This document shows positions 21,806-32,722 of a stretch of 64,000 bases of DNA, piece after piece; the stretch's first letter is position 1; every line of letters starts with the position of its first letter. Location of the stretch: positions 15,901,204-15,965,203 of the forward strand of contig NC_041724.1 of the NCBI RefSeq assembly GCF_900700375.1, read 5' to 3'. Position numbers and translations under genes: made by a program. The notes beneath the pieces are model-generated. The model saw nothing but the letters and a program-made list of their open reading frames with translations, was not told the DNA's origin and searched no databases. Source of the DNA: Denticeps clupeoides (Eukaryota; Chordata; Actinopteri; Clupeiformes; Denticipitidae).

Positions 21806-21990
21806 GTGCAATCAGCAGAGTTTTGGCTGAATAAACCTGATTGGCATAAATACATTTAAATTTCTCACCAGTTACTTAAATCTATCTTGTGTTGTAAATT
21901 TTAATGTATATGTTCCCCATTCAAAAGAACATCATGCAAAATAAAGTGGCTGATTAGGAACAATATTTATTCATTTGAAAATAGAAAAAT
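21806..21990. other. Z3 5' flank shared with Z2 and Z7
   Basis: Shares ATTGGCATAAATACATTTAA and CTCACCAGTTACTTAAATC with the 5' flanks of Z2 and Z7, which places these three copies in one flank subfamily. Z4, Z5 and Z6 share a different version with CTGATCAGCATAAATACATT. Confidence 0.6.
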
Positions 21991-22669
21991 AATAAAAATG
22001 AGACAAAAACGTGTCCTGGGTCGACCTGGGGGCCTCCTGCCGGCAGGACATGCCCGAAACACACCTGGCCACCCTACGGAGGAAACTCATTTCGGCCACT
22101 TGTACCCCGTGGGCCTACTTCTTCAGCCTGACGGCTCGCCTAACCTCTGATGTCCACCAGCGTGTACGGGGGTTATTGCCACAACTGACCACAGCTGCCT
22201 CACCAATTGCAGAGGGAAATAAAGTCTGTTCAGACTCAATGTCCCCCACTGCTCTCAGAATGCAGACAAAGCTCTGCCGGACGTGGGAATTGAAGACCAT
22301 CTTGACAGGTTTTTCTGCGAGGCGTTCCCAGCAGACCCTCACTATACCTTTGGGTCTGCCAGGTCTATGTGGCATCTTCCCCTGCCATCTGATCCAACTC
22401 ACTACCAGGTGGTGATCAGTTGACAGCTCTGTTCCTATCTTCATCCGGGTGTCCAAAACATATGGTCACTAGTCAGATGATATGACTACAAAGTCAATCA
22501 TCGACCTGCGACCTAAGGAGCCCTGGTACCAAGTGTACTGATGGGCATCCTTTTGTTCGAACATGGTGTTCGTTATGGCCAAACTGCAGCTTGCACAAAA
22601 GTCCAATAACAAAACACCACTTGAGTTCAGACCTGGCCCCAATCATGCCCCTCCAGGTCAAGCTGGGGC

Positions 22670-22912
22670 AGTGGTGGCCTAGCGGTTAAGGAAGCAGCCC
22701 CGTAATCAGAAGGCTGCCGGTTCGAATCCCAAGCCACCAAAGTGCCACTGAGCAAAGCACCGTCCCCACACACTGCTCCCTGGGCGCTTGTCATGGCTGC
22801 CCGCTGCTCACTCAGGGTGATGGGTTAAATGCAGAGGACAAATTTCACTGTGTGCACCGTGTGCTGTGCTGCTGTGTATCACATGTGACAATCACTTCAC
22901 TTTACAATTTAC
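22670..22912 (+). repeat. SINE family B, full-length reference copy
   Basis: Head GGGGCAGTGGTGGCCTAGCG, B box GGTTCGAATCC at 22719-22729, body with CACTGAGCAAAGCACCGTCC, and 3' end ATCACATGTGACAATCACTT. It is inserted in the RTE-like LINE. The most complete family B copy in the window. Confidence 0.9.
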
Positions 22913-23739
22913 TTTACAAGCTGTCATTTCCCAGGTGAACGTTGAAGTCCCCCAGCAGGACAATGGAGTCCCCAGACGGCAGAAGTGGGACAAAGTCATT
23001 GCTTTTCAAGTCATAAGTAAGTCTCAAGTCTTTGCCCTCAAGTCCCAAGTCAAGTGCCAAGTCAAGACAGGCAAGTGTCGAGTCAAGTCCAAAGTCAAGA
23101 CTGATAAGTCTCAAGTCAAGTCCTAAGTCCTGCAGTTTGAGTTTCGAGTCCTTTCAAGTCTTTTCAACCACAGAATAATAATATATTTTCACCGATCGTG
23201 TATGCTTTTAAAATCTATTGTTTTATTTAAAACAAGTGCAATTGAAACTGCAGAAATAAATAGTGCTGACATTGCACTATTAACTTCATTTTTAACATTT
23301 AACTCATATTTTTTAAGAATATTCTTCATTTTAAACCACTGCTTTACAGAATAAACGCATCTGAAAAAACAAGTGCAACTGTAATTATTTGAACAAAAAG
23401 TGGTAACATTGTATTTCCATGACATATTGCATTTCAATTAGTTCCACAGCAGTTTGTCCTGTCCTGTAACAAACACATGAACATAACAGACTTAACCATG
23501 GGAAGTGGAAAATAAGATGTACCTATTCAGTTAAATAGCTGCATCCATGTTTCCACGTCACGTTTGATGTGGTAATTTCACAGTTCGAAGACTCGTTCTC
23601 GCCCCCTACAGTTCAATTCGACTAAAATATCAAGGTGAAAGTCATCATAGTGTAGCGGTTCTTCTTCTGCGTTGTGTAACTTTTTGATTTCGTTTCTTGA
23701 ACATCAAATGATGAGCTGACACCCAAGAGATTTTCTGTG

Positions 23740-24110
23740 CAAAGTGTATTCTGTACAAAAAGCAAGGTCGCATCAGAACATCGCGTCACACATCACGTCT
23801 TTCTGCACCTCTCTCTCTCACAACTCACGCCATGTGTCCAAGAGAACTGAACATTAACATAAAGCATTCACAATTTACAATACTGCATTCCTGTACAAAA
23901 AGCAAGGTCGCGTCAGAACATTGCATCTTTCTGCACCTCTCTCTACAATATACAGTATTAAAAGAACATAAAAAAAAATATTCACAAAATAACACACATG
24001 CAAAATATTCCTAATATGTACATAAATTAAAATGAAAGAAATAACTTTTTGCACACAAACCCCACGCACCTCTCACAGCTCACGCCATGTGTCCAAGAGA
24101 CCTGAACCGG
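23740..24110. repeat. Imperfect direct repeats inside the hAT element
   Basis: CTGTACAAAAAGCAAGGTCG occurs near 23752 and 23892, each followed by a TCTTTCTGCACCTCTCTCT block. CTCACGCCATGTGTCCAAGA occurs near 23824 and 24079. About 130-250 bp apart, they suggest a local duplication within a second, nested element. Confidence 0.65.
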
Positions 24111-24257
24111 GTCTCAAAAACAAAATAAAAGTCTTTAGAAAATAAGAACATAAAAGACACAAGAAAGAAGAAATATACTTATAAATCTAACCATTTAACT
24201 CCAGCACAATAGCTTGCGTAGTATAGACCCAGCTCCCAACCCAACTTTGTGAATAGA

Positions 24258-24378
24258 TTAACGGCGATATTTTTTTATCACCGATAAGAGTCTCAAGTTA
24301 ACGCAGCACGTTTTTATCACCGATAACAGTCTCACACAGCACGTTAACGCCGATAACGGCCCACCACTAATATGTATG
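24258..24378. mobile_element. Terminal region of a second hAT-like element (nested remnant)
   Basis: A run of TTATCACCGATAA, GTTAACGCAGCACG and CGTTAACGCCGATAACGGCC motifs ending CCCACCACT. This type of subterminal palindrome is familiar from other fish hAT ends. It lies within the 22980-25187 element and probably represents an older nested insertion; its other end was not located. Confidence 0.45.
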
Positions 24379-24649
24379 TATTGTACGTCTTTGTTGGTGG
24401 CTAAAATACACGTTGCTGCTGACCACCGTCTACTGTGTGCGATACTGTGCGACATTGACTAATGTTATGTATAGGTACCTCATCCTACCAGGTTTTAAAA
24501 AATCTATTTAATAAGTGTACGAATTAAGGGAGTGAACTCGCAGTGGACAGATTACCAGTTTGCGACGTTAACAGCGAGTTTACAGCCTCACTGATTTAAC
24601 TACACAGCAAAGAAAAGTTAGCAAATAAGCGTTAGCATTCACTCAGAAT

Positions 24650-24886
24650 TTACCGTTCTTTGTGCAACTTCAAATGTCGAACGAAGTTGGAAGTTGTTGC
24701 ATCTCCGTCTGTAATCTTCGACCTGCATGTTTTGCATACTGCTATTCGTTTTTTGTTGACCACCTCGTAGTTTTTATATCCGAACAAAACTATCTTTGGT
24801 ATTATTTTGTCTAACTGGCGCGTTATTTGAGAGTTCCACTGCATTGGTTGTCCTGTAATTTGATTAGATGGATGCTGTTGGCTCAA
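24650..24886 (-). pseudogene. BED-type zinc finger of hAT transposase (N-terminal remnant)
   Basis: About 78 codons. The C-terminal half reads ICVCKTC-like C-x2-C then N-F-V-R-H-x3-H (CKTCRSK...FVRHLKLHKE), the BED finger that hAT transposases use to bind their ends. The upstream half (IPKIVLFGYKNYEVVNKKRI) resembles the lead-in to such fingers. The catalytic RNase-H-like domain is absent from the rest of the element, so this cannot be an active transposase. Confidence 0.7.
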
Positions 24887-25640
24887 AACAACGTGGATCT
24901 AATTTGATTGGATGTCTTGCCGACAGCAAATATGCGCACAGACGCACATATACACAGACATTGAAAGATACAGAGCGTTCGGTAATAACATACGTTTTAA
25001 TATTTGGGTTTTCTGGGAAACAGCAAGTCTTGTCAAGTCAAAAGGCTCAAGTCCAAGTGAAGTCACGAGTCAATGATGTTAAAGTCCAAGTCGAGTTGCA
25101 AGTCTCTTTACATTTTGTCAAGTCGAGTCTAAAGTCATCAAATTAATGACTCGAGTCCAAGTCATGTAACTCGAGTCCACACCTCTGCCAGACGGAGCAC
25201 TATCTAGCACTCGTCCCCCGGTGGTAAACCCCAACAAACAGTCTGAGAGTCTTGGGGCTAACAAAAAGCCAACCCCAGCCCTCCGCCTCTCACCTAGAGC
25301 AACTCTAGTAAAGGAGAATGTCCAACCTCTAAGGACTTGTGTTCCAGAGCCAATGCTATGTGTTGAGGTGAGTCCAACTATATCTAGATGGTACTGCTCA
25401 ACCTCTTCCACAAGCTCCAGCTCCTGCCCTGCCAGAGAGGTGACGTTCCATGTCCCAAAAGTCATTTTCCTTGTTCGGGGATTGGACCGCCAAAGCTCCT
25501 GCCTCGGTCCGTCACCCGATCCACATTGCACCGGACCCTTCATGTTCCTCCTGAGGGTGGTGGGTTGGATGAGCTCATGTATCAAGTTCGGGCTGGGCCT
25601 GGCCAGGCCTTATGGGCAAAAGCCCGGCCACCAGGTGCTC

Positions 25641-25925
25641 ACTCACAGGCTCCAACCGCAGGCCTGGCTCACTGGCTCTTTGTTTTTCCTTCCATGAAAG
25701 GTCATCTGAACCGTTCTTTGTCTCACCCTTTACCTAAGACCAATGTCATGGGAGACCCTACCAGGGGCACCAAATGCCCCAAACAACAAAGCTCCTAGGA
25801 TCAGTAGGTTTACTTTACTTGGCAGACACCAAAGAGACTTACAAGGGGAGAACACCAGTAAATCTCATTTGGTTTCTATAGATTGAGTTACAAAACTAAG
25901 AGACCTGAAAAGGCCTAATTTACCA
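25641..25925. other. Flank of the RTE-like LINE, no clear gene
   Basis: 25600-25790 may still be 5' untranslated sequence of the LINE. Open frames on the plus strand here are antisense to it. Confidence 0.4.
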
Positions 25926-25929
25926 AGAA

Positions 25930-26235
25930 GAGAACATGTTAGACAATTTTTTTTGTGAAGTGTGTGCATCGCGTTTTAAATACTTTTCAAAGTTGCTTTT
26001 CAACTATTTCTTAAAGTTGGTAATAGTCTCAGCTAGTCGAATGGAGCAGGGCAAGCTGTTCCACCAGCCAGGGACAAAGGTAAGAGTCGATTGGGACCAG
26101 AGACCCCATGAAGAGGGATCTCATTTCGTTTGCAGATCTAAGAGGGCATGCAGGAGTGTAGCTAACTAGTAGTGTGTTGTTAGAGGGTGCACTTCCATTT
26201 ACAGCCCTATAGGCAAGCATCAAGGATTGTTTGAA
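25930..26235 (-). mobile_element. L2-like LINE 3'-coding fragment
   Basis: On the minus strand MMLAYRAVNGSAPS followed by SYTPACPLRSANEMRS and LVPIDSYLCPWLVEQL resembles the C-terminal region of L2/CR1-type ORF2 proteins (AYRAVNG-P-Y, R-LRSA-). Short, worn, no tail seen. Confidence 0.55.
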
Positions 26236-26441
26236 TTAACTGAGCTTACAGGGGGCATTCATAGAAAGTCATCTACAACATGCACCAACCACACCGTAAG
26301 TTCTCATATAATGGCTGGTTTATGGTAATATTTTACATCTATACAAGAGTCAAGTGCCTGAAAGAACCCAGGTTTAGGGCAAACCCATTACAAGAACCAC
26401 ACTGGCAGAACTGTATTTAAAAAAAAAGACAGGGTTTATTT

Positions 26442-28268
26442 TTAATAAAAATATCCCAAGTGAACCTCTCCACTGGAAACAAGGGTTTCTTTCCCAATGT
26501 TCACATTCATGGACCTCCCTACAGGCAGAAATAAAGAGTAAGCAGTCAAACGAGACCATTTCAGAGGAAAGACAGCACAAGCTACTCACGCTGTCGACCA
26601 CATGTCTGTTGACAGGAAGATGTGGCAGAAGGATAGCAAACTGCAGTATTACAGTGTAGGAAAACCTAGCACAAAAAGGCAGGATTAGCACATTTATCCT
26701 AGCATGCTAGCCTAGAGGGGCTTCTATTTAATAAACCTACCTTCTCATTCAGCGCCACATAAGATGTAGGGTTCACAAATGTAAACATCTGAAGGATGAA
26801 GCGTTTGTAGTGCGTTGGATACTGAAGCACAGAGGAGCCAGATACAGGAACCAAGGTGGTCAGGTAACGGTCATCCTGGTACGGACACCTGAACAGAGAA
26901 TTAGTGAGGAGACACTGCATACACATCTTTAGCCAGTTACCAAAAAGCACGCTCCTTACCCATTAACCAGGATGTCCCACTGTGGGGAGCTGAAGGGGTT
27001 CGGGCTGGATGTGGCCCAACAGCGACCCAGCATCAGAACAAGGTTGGGATCGGTTCTCCCCACAATACGTACTTCAGCGTACACTGGGTCCCGCAGAACT
27101 TTAGTGACTGGGTAATCAGCACCACTGTAGTAGGAGTTGTACGCTACAGTAGCTACAGAGAAAGGAAACAGTAAAGCTCCCAAATCAATACTGAAAAAGG
27201 AAGGTAGGAATTTAGGACGTGCAGTACCTTCCACACATCCTTTGATGGCACAGCGGCCATTGGCCAGCCTGAGCTCCACCTGGAGTGGACCAAGAGCAGC
27301 AACTGGCAGTGGTGGGTCAGAGAAGCCAGTTTGAACCACCACTGCCTCCACAGCAGCACCAAAATAGCGACACTGAAAGAGAAGCCTGCAGAAGACAGTG
27401 CATTAAGACCTCCCCACCCTCACTCCACACACACAGAATAGAACTACACACTTACGCAAATTGGCTGTCTCTTGTGATGGAACCAAGAGGCCCAACTCCC
27501 ACCTCGTAAGAGGAGAACATCCTGTTCTCGTAGATCACATAGCCAGACTCCACCTGCAACAGCCATACAGGATAAGCAAGGATTATCAAGCCTGGGTTTA
27601 GGAGAACCCTACCCAGTACCCTTCATTCCAAACTAAATTAGAACCAGGAAATAGACCAGTGGTTAGAATAAGAACTGCCAGGAGGGCCTACAGGAACTAG
27701 ATCAGGGACACCTGACACACAGGAACAAGTATTACATGCCCACCGTCACAAGGGTCCCACACGCAGTCACAGGGAACTGGAAAATGGCAAAGGCACCGTT
27801 GGAATCAACAGCAGCACAGGGTGCACTGCTTCCTCCCAACAATGTAACGGAGTCTAAACTCAGCCGGGGGAGGGTTGCATCCATGGACACCACAAGCACA
27901 AACTGTCCATCCCTGGTGCACTGGACAGTTACTGAGGAAAGGTAAAGAATTGTAGTAAAGAGACTCCGTACAGAATCAAACACCAGGAAGTAATACGGAC
28001 ACCTACCCATTTTGCCGTAGTAACATTGTTGACCGTCAAAACAGCATCTTATAGCACTGCAGTTACTTGCAGAAATTCCAGGTGCCCCACATGGTACCCG
28101 CTCAAAATTATTCACTTGACACTGGTCAGAAAGTGGCAGGCCTGGATCACGTGCCAAGGTTGGGATCTGTGGCCCAGAGGGAGCAGGAATGGTCTTAATT
28201 TGGGCAAAGCACAAAGGTCCCCAGAAAACCAGCACCAGGACACCAAACATGCTACCTCCTTTACCCAT
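26442..28268 (-). CDS. zp4-like: Zona pellucida protein Z4 (ZP4/ZPB type)
   Basis: Intact copy of 399 residues, exons 28268-28007, 27931-27744, 27553-27456, 27385-27228, 27152-26960, 26888-26741, 26665-26590, 26518-26442. Six trefoil and twelve ZP cysteines are present, with RQRR at 373-376 and the tail ending VHLGYFY. Copy-specific differences: Ser for Ala at 103 in ZP-N, Ala at 183 (shared with Z5, Z7), Pro at 207 (shared with Z3), Thr at 325. Intron 2 carries a deletion near 27578. Exon 7 ends in C and intron 7 is of the second type (also in Z3, Z7), while the intron 5 donor is GTAAGG as in Z1, Z5, Z6 and Z8. This mixture suggests exchange between copies. Confidence 0.93.
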
Positions 28269-28295
28269 ATCCAAAACACTACAAACACTCACTAT

Positions 28296-28429
28296 CAGCC
28301 ATCACGCTGAGGGACTCTTTTATATCTCATCAGATTCACTGACGTATTAGTGGTGGCCGTTTAAAACCACGCCTCCTCATTAAAATCTTTATCTTCAATC
28401 TTTATTACAATCAGCTGGTTTATCAGCTG
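28296..28429 (-). promoter_or_regulatory. Promoter of Z4, two E-boxes
   Basis: TATAAAA at 28318-28324, 56 bp from the ATG. CAGCTG at 28412-28417 keeps the 88-bp spacing, and a second CAGCTG follows at 28424-28429, a duplication of TCAGCTGGT unique to this copy. Confidence 0.7.
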
Positions 28430-28890
28430 GTCCTGTTGTCTCAATGTCTTAGAGTTTTGTCTGAATAATCCTGATCAGCATAAATACATTTAGTCAAATC
28501 ATGTTTCTTATCAGTTCATAAGAACAATCTGCAGTTGTAAATAATAATGTTTATATAAAAAAAGAGCTATTTTTTAACATCACTAATGGCAGAACATATT
28601 TATTTTCTAGGAAATTGTATATTGGATACTGCAGGTGGAAGTGAGTTGCAACTGATCTGCAATTTATAAATACCCTAAATATATAGGTAAATCAAATTCT
28701 GTCTATGTACACAACTGTCCATAATTCTGTACAGAGTATATGCAGAAAGTGATACTATTGTCTAGGTTCAGTCTTCCCATAGCCTAAAGATGAAGTCTCA
28801 TAAAGTGTTTGGCTTTCTTCAGGTCAAACAGACATTTACTGGGGTGAAATAAGTCTCTAATGATCTTGATAACTCCTGCTTCTCCTCATT
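28430..28890. other. Z4 5' flank
   Basis: The first 100 bp (CTGATCAGCATAAATACATT, AACAATCTGCAGTTGTAAAT) match the 5' flanks of Z5 and Z6. Beyond about 28560 nothing recognisable. Confidence 0.5.
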
Positions 28891-28891
28891 A

Positions 28892-29100
28892 AGGGGTAGT
28901 GGTGGCCTAGCAGATAAGGAAACGGACCTGTAATCAATGGCACTGAGGTGACACTGAGCAAAGCACTGTCCCCACACTCTGCTCCCAGGACACCTTTCAT
29001 AACTGCCCACTGCTTACCAAGGGTGATAGGTTAAAAGCAGAGGACACATTTCGTTGTGTCCAACGTTTCTTGTGCTGTGTTTAACGATCATTTCACGTTC
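28892..29100 (+). repeat. SINE family B, internally deleted
   Basis: GGGTAGTGGTGGCCTAGCAG head, then GGCACTGAGGTGACACTGAG and CCCACTGCTTACCAAGGGTG, ending near GATCATTTCACGTT. The tRNA-like part is shortened. Confidence 0.75.
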
Positions 29101-29244
29101 CTATTGTAAATGTCCTGGGGGGATGGTAAATCATTCTCGTTTTTGGAGCGCTGAAAGACAAAATAGTACAACAAAGCACCATTTTGGATCTGGAAAAGTT
29201 GCTGCAAGCTAGTGCCGTGTCATCATCTTGGTCCTGGAGTCCCT

Positions 29245-30652
29245 TGATGAAGATGAAGTGGAGCTTTATTGTCATTTCACCTACATACATGTTAGACAAA
29301 ACATAGTAAAATAATTCAAAGTTAGGAATGTGTGAGTGTATCTGTACAAAGACAGTTCAGTTGTATGACAGCCTGTGAAAAGACAGCGAGGGCCTAAATG
29401 CTTTTGTACCTTTTTCCGGATGATAGACGGTTGAACAGTGCATGTGAGGGGTGTGTAGAGTCCTTCAAAATGCTGGTGGCTTTCCTGATGCAGCGTGTGT
29501 TGTGAATGTCAATTATGAAGGAAAGAGAGCTTCCAATGATCTTCTCAGCTGTCCTCACTATCCACTTTTGAGTCTTGTGGTCCTATATGGAGCAGTTCCC
29601 AAACCAGACAGTGATGCAGCTTGTCAGAATGCTCTCAATAGTCCTCTATAGAAGGTGGTTAGGAACAGGGGTTGGGAGATGGGCTTTCCTCAGCTTTCAC
29701 AAGAAGTAAAGATGTTGCCGGGCTTTCTTGGCTATTGATCTGGTGTTGGGATTCCAGGAGAGGTTCTCCTCTAAATGAACACTGAGGAACTTTGTGTTCT
29801 TGACCATCTCCACACAAGATCACAAGTTCAGTGGGCAGTGGTTCCTCCATTTCCTGTCCAGGATGTGGCTGTGAATTTTCTGCCTTTGCTACTCTTCCTG
29901 AAGGCGGAGTCTCGAGCTTTGAGCAGTTGACATACTTCTGCAGTCATCCACAGCTTCTCGTTTGGTCAAGTGGTGATGAACTTGAAGACTGTAATGTCAT
30001 CAGTGCATTTGCTGATGTAGCTGTTCACTGATGTCGAGTACTTCTCCATGTTGATGGTGTTGTCGCTGTAGGTTGCAGCCTCCATGAACATTTGCCAGTC
30101 AGTGCACTCAAAACAGTCTTGAAGAGCAGATCTGTTGGCCAGGTTCTCACCTGCTTCAGAACCGGTACTGTGCATCTGACGAGCGGTCTGTATGCTTGAA
30201 TTAGCATAACACTGATATAGCCAATATGGGGGCGGGGCTCTGTCCGGTATCTGCCGGAAATATTGGTGTAGGCAAGATCCAGTGTGTTATCTCCTCTTGT
30301 TGCAAAGTCCACATGTTGATGGAATTTAGGGAGAATTGACTTGAGATTTGCATGGTTGCATATCCATCAGGGTCTACGTTCTGCAGATTGCTAGCAGCTC
30401 CGTACAGCATGCAGAGCACCTTTGCATTAGCGCTGGGTCGAATGTACACTAATAATAAAACCTGCGGTAAATCCTCGGTATATCAAAAGGTCTGCTTCTC
30501 ACAGTCATGAACTCAGTCAGCGATGAACAGTAGCTAGAGATTCCATGTTGATGTTAACACACACGCCAGTGCCGTGGTTCTTAATGAACAACGCTGCATT
30601 ACGTTTGACACGAAATGGAGTAAGCCCGTCCAGCTGACGGTCTTATTCCATT
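29245..30652 (-). mobile_element. Rex/L2-like LINE, decayed
   Basis: Minus strand. The 3' tail at about 29250 is TGACAATAAAGCTCCACTTC, followed upstream by a reverse-transcriptase thumb region (SILTSCITVWFGNC-like around 29580-29640). 29966-30312 encodes an endonuclease-linker region recognisable by [20 protein letters not shown] and by [18 protein letters not shown]. Internal parts are missing and several frames are used, so it is a dead LINE. It ends where the Tc1 element begins. Confidence 0.65.
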
Positions 30653-30654
30653 TA

Positions 30655-32176
30655 CAGGGAGTGCAGAATTATTAGGCAAGTTGTATTTTTGAGGAATAAT
30701 TTTATTATTGAACAACCATGTTCTCAATGAACCCAAAAAAACTCATTAATATCAAAGCTGAATGTTTTTGGAAGTAGTTTTTAAGTTTGATTTTATTTTT
30801 AGCTATTTTAGGGGGATATCTGTGTGTGCAGGTGACTATTACTGTGCATAATTATTAGGCAACTTAACAAAAAAACAAATATCCATTTCAATTATTTATT
30901 TTTACCAGTGAAACCAATATAACATCTCCACATTCACAAATATACATTTCTGACATTCAAAAACAAAACAAAACTAATCAGCGACCAATATAGCCACCTT
31001 TCTTTGCAAGGACACTCAAAAGCCTGCCATTCATGGATTCTGTCAGTGTTTTGATCTGTTCACCATCAACATTGCGTGCAGCAGCAACCACAGCCTCCCA
31101 GACACTGTTCAGAGAGGTGTACTGTTTTCCCTCCTTGTAAATCTCACATTTGATGATGGACCACAGGTTCTCAATGGGGTTCAGATCAGGTGAACAAGGA
31201 GGCCATGTCATTAGGTTTCTTTTATACCCTTTCTTGCCAGCCACGCTGTGGAGTACTTGGACGCATGTGATGGAGCATTGTCCTGCATGAAAATCATGTT
31301 TTTCTTGAAGGATGCAGACTTCTTCCTGTACCACTGCTTGAAGAAGGTGTCTTCCAGAAACTGGCAGTAGAACTGGGAGTTGAGCTTGACTCCATCCTCA
31401 ACCTGAAAAGGCCCCACAAGCTCATCTTTGATTATACCAGCCCAAACCAGTATTGCACCTCCACCTTGCTGGCGTCTGAGTCGGACTGGAGCTCTCTGCC
31501 CTTTACCAATCCAGCCACGGGCCCATCCATCTGGTCCATCAAGACTCACTCTCATTTCATCAGTCCATAAAACCTTAGAAAAATCAGTCTTGAGATATTT
31601 CTTGGCCCAGTCTTGACGTTTCAGCTTGTGTGTATTGTTCAGTGGTGGTCATCTTTCAGCCTTTCTTACCTTGGCCATGTCTCTGAGTATTGCACACCTT
31701 GTGCTTTTGGGCACTCCAGTGATGTTGCAGCTCTGAAATATGGCCAAACTGGTGGCAAGTGGCATCTTGGCAGCTGCACGCTTGACTTTTCTCAGTTCAT
31801 GGGCAGTTATTTTGCACCTTGCTTTTTCCACTCTTCTTGCAACCCTGTTGACTATTTTGATTGTTTGATGATCACGCTTCAGAAGCTTTGCAATTTTAAG
31901 AGTGCTGCATCCCTCTGCAAGATATCTCGCTATTTTTTTACTTTTTTGAGCCTGTCAAGTCCTTCTTTTGACCCAAGTTGCCTAATAATTTTGCACACCT
32001 GATATAGGGCGTTGATGTCATTAGACCACACCCCTTCTCATTACAGAGATGCACATCACCTAATATGCTTAATTGGTAGTAGGCTTTCGAGCCTATACAG
32101 CTTGGAGTAAGACAACATGCATGAAGAGGATGATGTGGACAAAATACTCATTTGCCTAATAATTATGCACTCCTTG
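30655..32176 (-). mobile_element. Tc1/mariner-type transposon (copy 2)
   Basis: Same family as 6273-7824: terminal CAGGGAGTGCAGAATTATTA, flanking TA at 30653-30654 and 32177-32178, inner repeat near 30845-30868 and 31972-31995. It sits between a minus-strand LINE fragment and a plus-strand LINE fragment. The right terminus has CCTTG for CCCTG. Confidence 0.9.
30978..31975 (-). pseudogene. Tc1-like DD34E transposase, multiply broken
   Basis: The central part is well kept: MRVSLDGPDGWARGW at the first catalytic region, KDELVGPFQVEDGVKLNSQF, FMQDNAPSHASKYSTAWLAR (second Asp) and WPPCSPDLNPIENLWSIIK with the final Glu. The start codon region present in copy 1 (MGQKKDL) is lost, the N-terminal HTH region is in another frame and carries deletions (near 31830-31865), and a further break follows ARKGIKE. 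The two copies differ in their defects, so neither derives from the other in its present form. Confidence 0.85.
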
Positions 32177-32178
32177 TA

Positions 32179-32590
32179 TACGGGAGCTTGACGTGGAGAG
32201 GGAGAGTAGCTTTAAGTGCCTGGGGGTCCACACTAGTGAGGACTTTATCTGGTCACTCAACACCACACAGCTGGTCAAGAAGGCACAACAGCGGCTGTAC
32301 TTCCTGAGGAGGCTGAGGAAATTTGATCCTGAGCAGCTTCAACAGCTGCATTGCGGAGAGCACACTGACCAAATTTTGCTTCTCTCTCTGCACAGCATCT
32401 ACCACATTAGAGTCCAGAGGAAAGCTGCCTCAATTCTTCAAAGACTCCACACACCCCCAACATGGATTGTTACTCTCCTGCCCTCAATATGAAGGTTCAG
32501 AAGTGTGAAACCTGGAACCTTCCAACTAAACAACTCATTCATCCCTTCTGCAATCAGACTCCTTAACAGCTGACCTACCTCATTTTGCTC
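32179..32590 (+). mobile_element. Rex/L2-like LINE 3' fragment
   Basis: Plus strand, continuing from the Tc1 boundary: FKCLGVHTSEDFIWSLNTTQ then LVKKAQQRLYFLRRLRKFDP, the thumb/C-terminal region of Rex/L2-like reverse transcriptases. It is opposite in orientation to the LINE on the other side of the Tc1 element, so they are separate insertions. Confidence 0.7.
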
Positions 32591-32607
32591 ACTGTTTTGC
32601 ATACTAG

Positions 32608-32722
32608 GCCAGTGGTGGCCTAGCGGTTAAGGAAGCGGCCCTATGATCAGAAGGTTGCCGGTTTGAGGACACATTTCACTGCTGTGTATCACAATGACAA
32701 TCACTTCACTTTACTGTAATTT
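32608..32722 (+). repeat. SINE family B, large internal deletion
   Basis: Head CCAGTGGTGGCCTAGCGGTT to GGTTGCCGGTTTGAGG joined directly to ACACATTTCACTGCTGTGTATCACAATG, so the centre is missing. The ends are well kept. Confidence 0.8.

Larger units (their letters stand above)
22980..25187 (-). mobile_element. hAT transposon with BED finger, 8-bp target duplication
   Basis: A 2208-bp insert flanked by a perfect 8-bp direct repeat CCAGACGG (22972-22979 and 25188-25195). Its ends are CAGAAGTGGGACAAAGTC and, inverted, CAGAGGTGTGGACTCGAG, a hAT-like terminus. Both subterminal regions (about 23000-23165 and 25020-25175) are packed with AAGTC/GAGTC words, typical of hAT transposase-binding clusters. 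Only the N-terminal BED finger of a transposase is recognised, so it is a non-autonomous deletion product. It splits the RTE-like LINE, whose endonuclease coding resumes on each side. Confidence 0.88.
21995..25640 (-). mobile_element. RTE-like LINE endonuclease region, interrupted
   Basis: Minus-strand pieces at 25196-25640, 22913-22979 and 21995-22669 form one broken non-LTR element. The upstream piece encodes an apurinic endonuclease start (FGTWNVTSLAGQELELVEEV, LDIVGLTSTHS). 22914-22970 gives VLLGDFNVHLG, the catalytic Asp-Asn motif of such endonucleases. 22115-22456 gives ELSTDHHLVVSWIRW with the terminal DHH motif. A hAT element (22980-25187) and a SINE (22670-22912) are inserted. No reverse transcriptase was recognised. 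RTE-like is my best assignment. Confidence 0.7.

Noticed and set aside
22670-22760. tRNA gene
   Set aside because: A- and B-box-like sequences are present but no cloverleaf forms, and the sequence continues into a repeated SINE body.
22990-23165. AAGTC-rich stretch as an independent minisatellite
   Set aside because: The spacing is irregular and a matching stretch occurs at the other end of the same hAT element, so it is subterminal sequence.
25221-25798. Plus-strand frames of 136-158 codons
   Set aside because: They are antisense to the recognisable LINE endonuclease coding sequence on the minus strand.
30655-32590. LINE pieces on both sides of the second Tc1 copy as one interrupted element
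   Set aside because: The left piece runs on the minus strand and the right piece on the plus strand, so they cannot be halves of one insertion.
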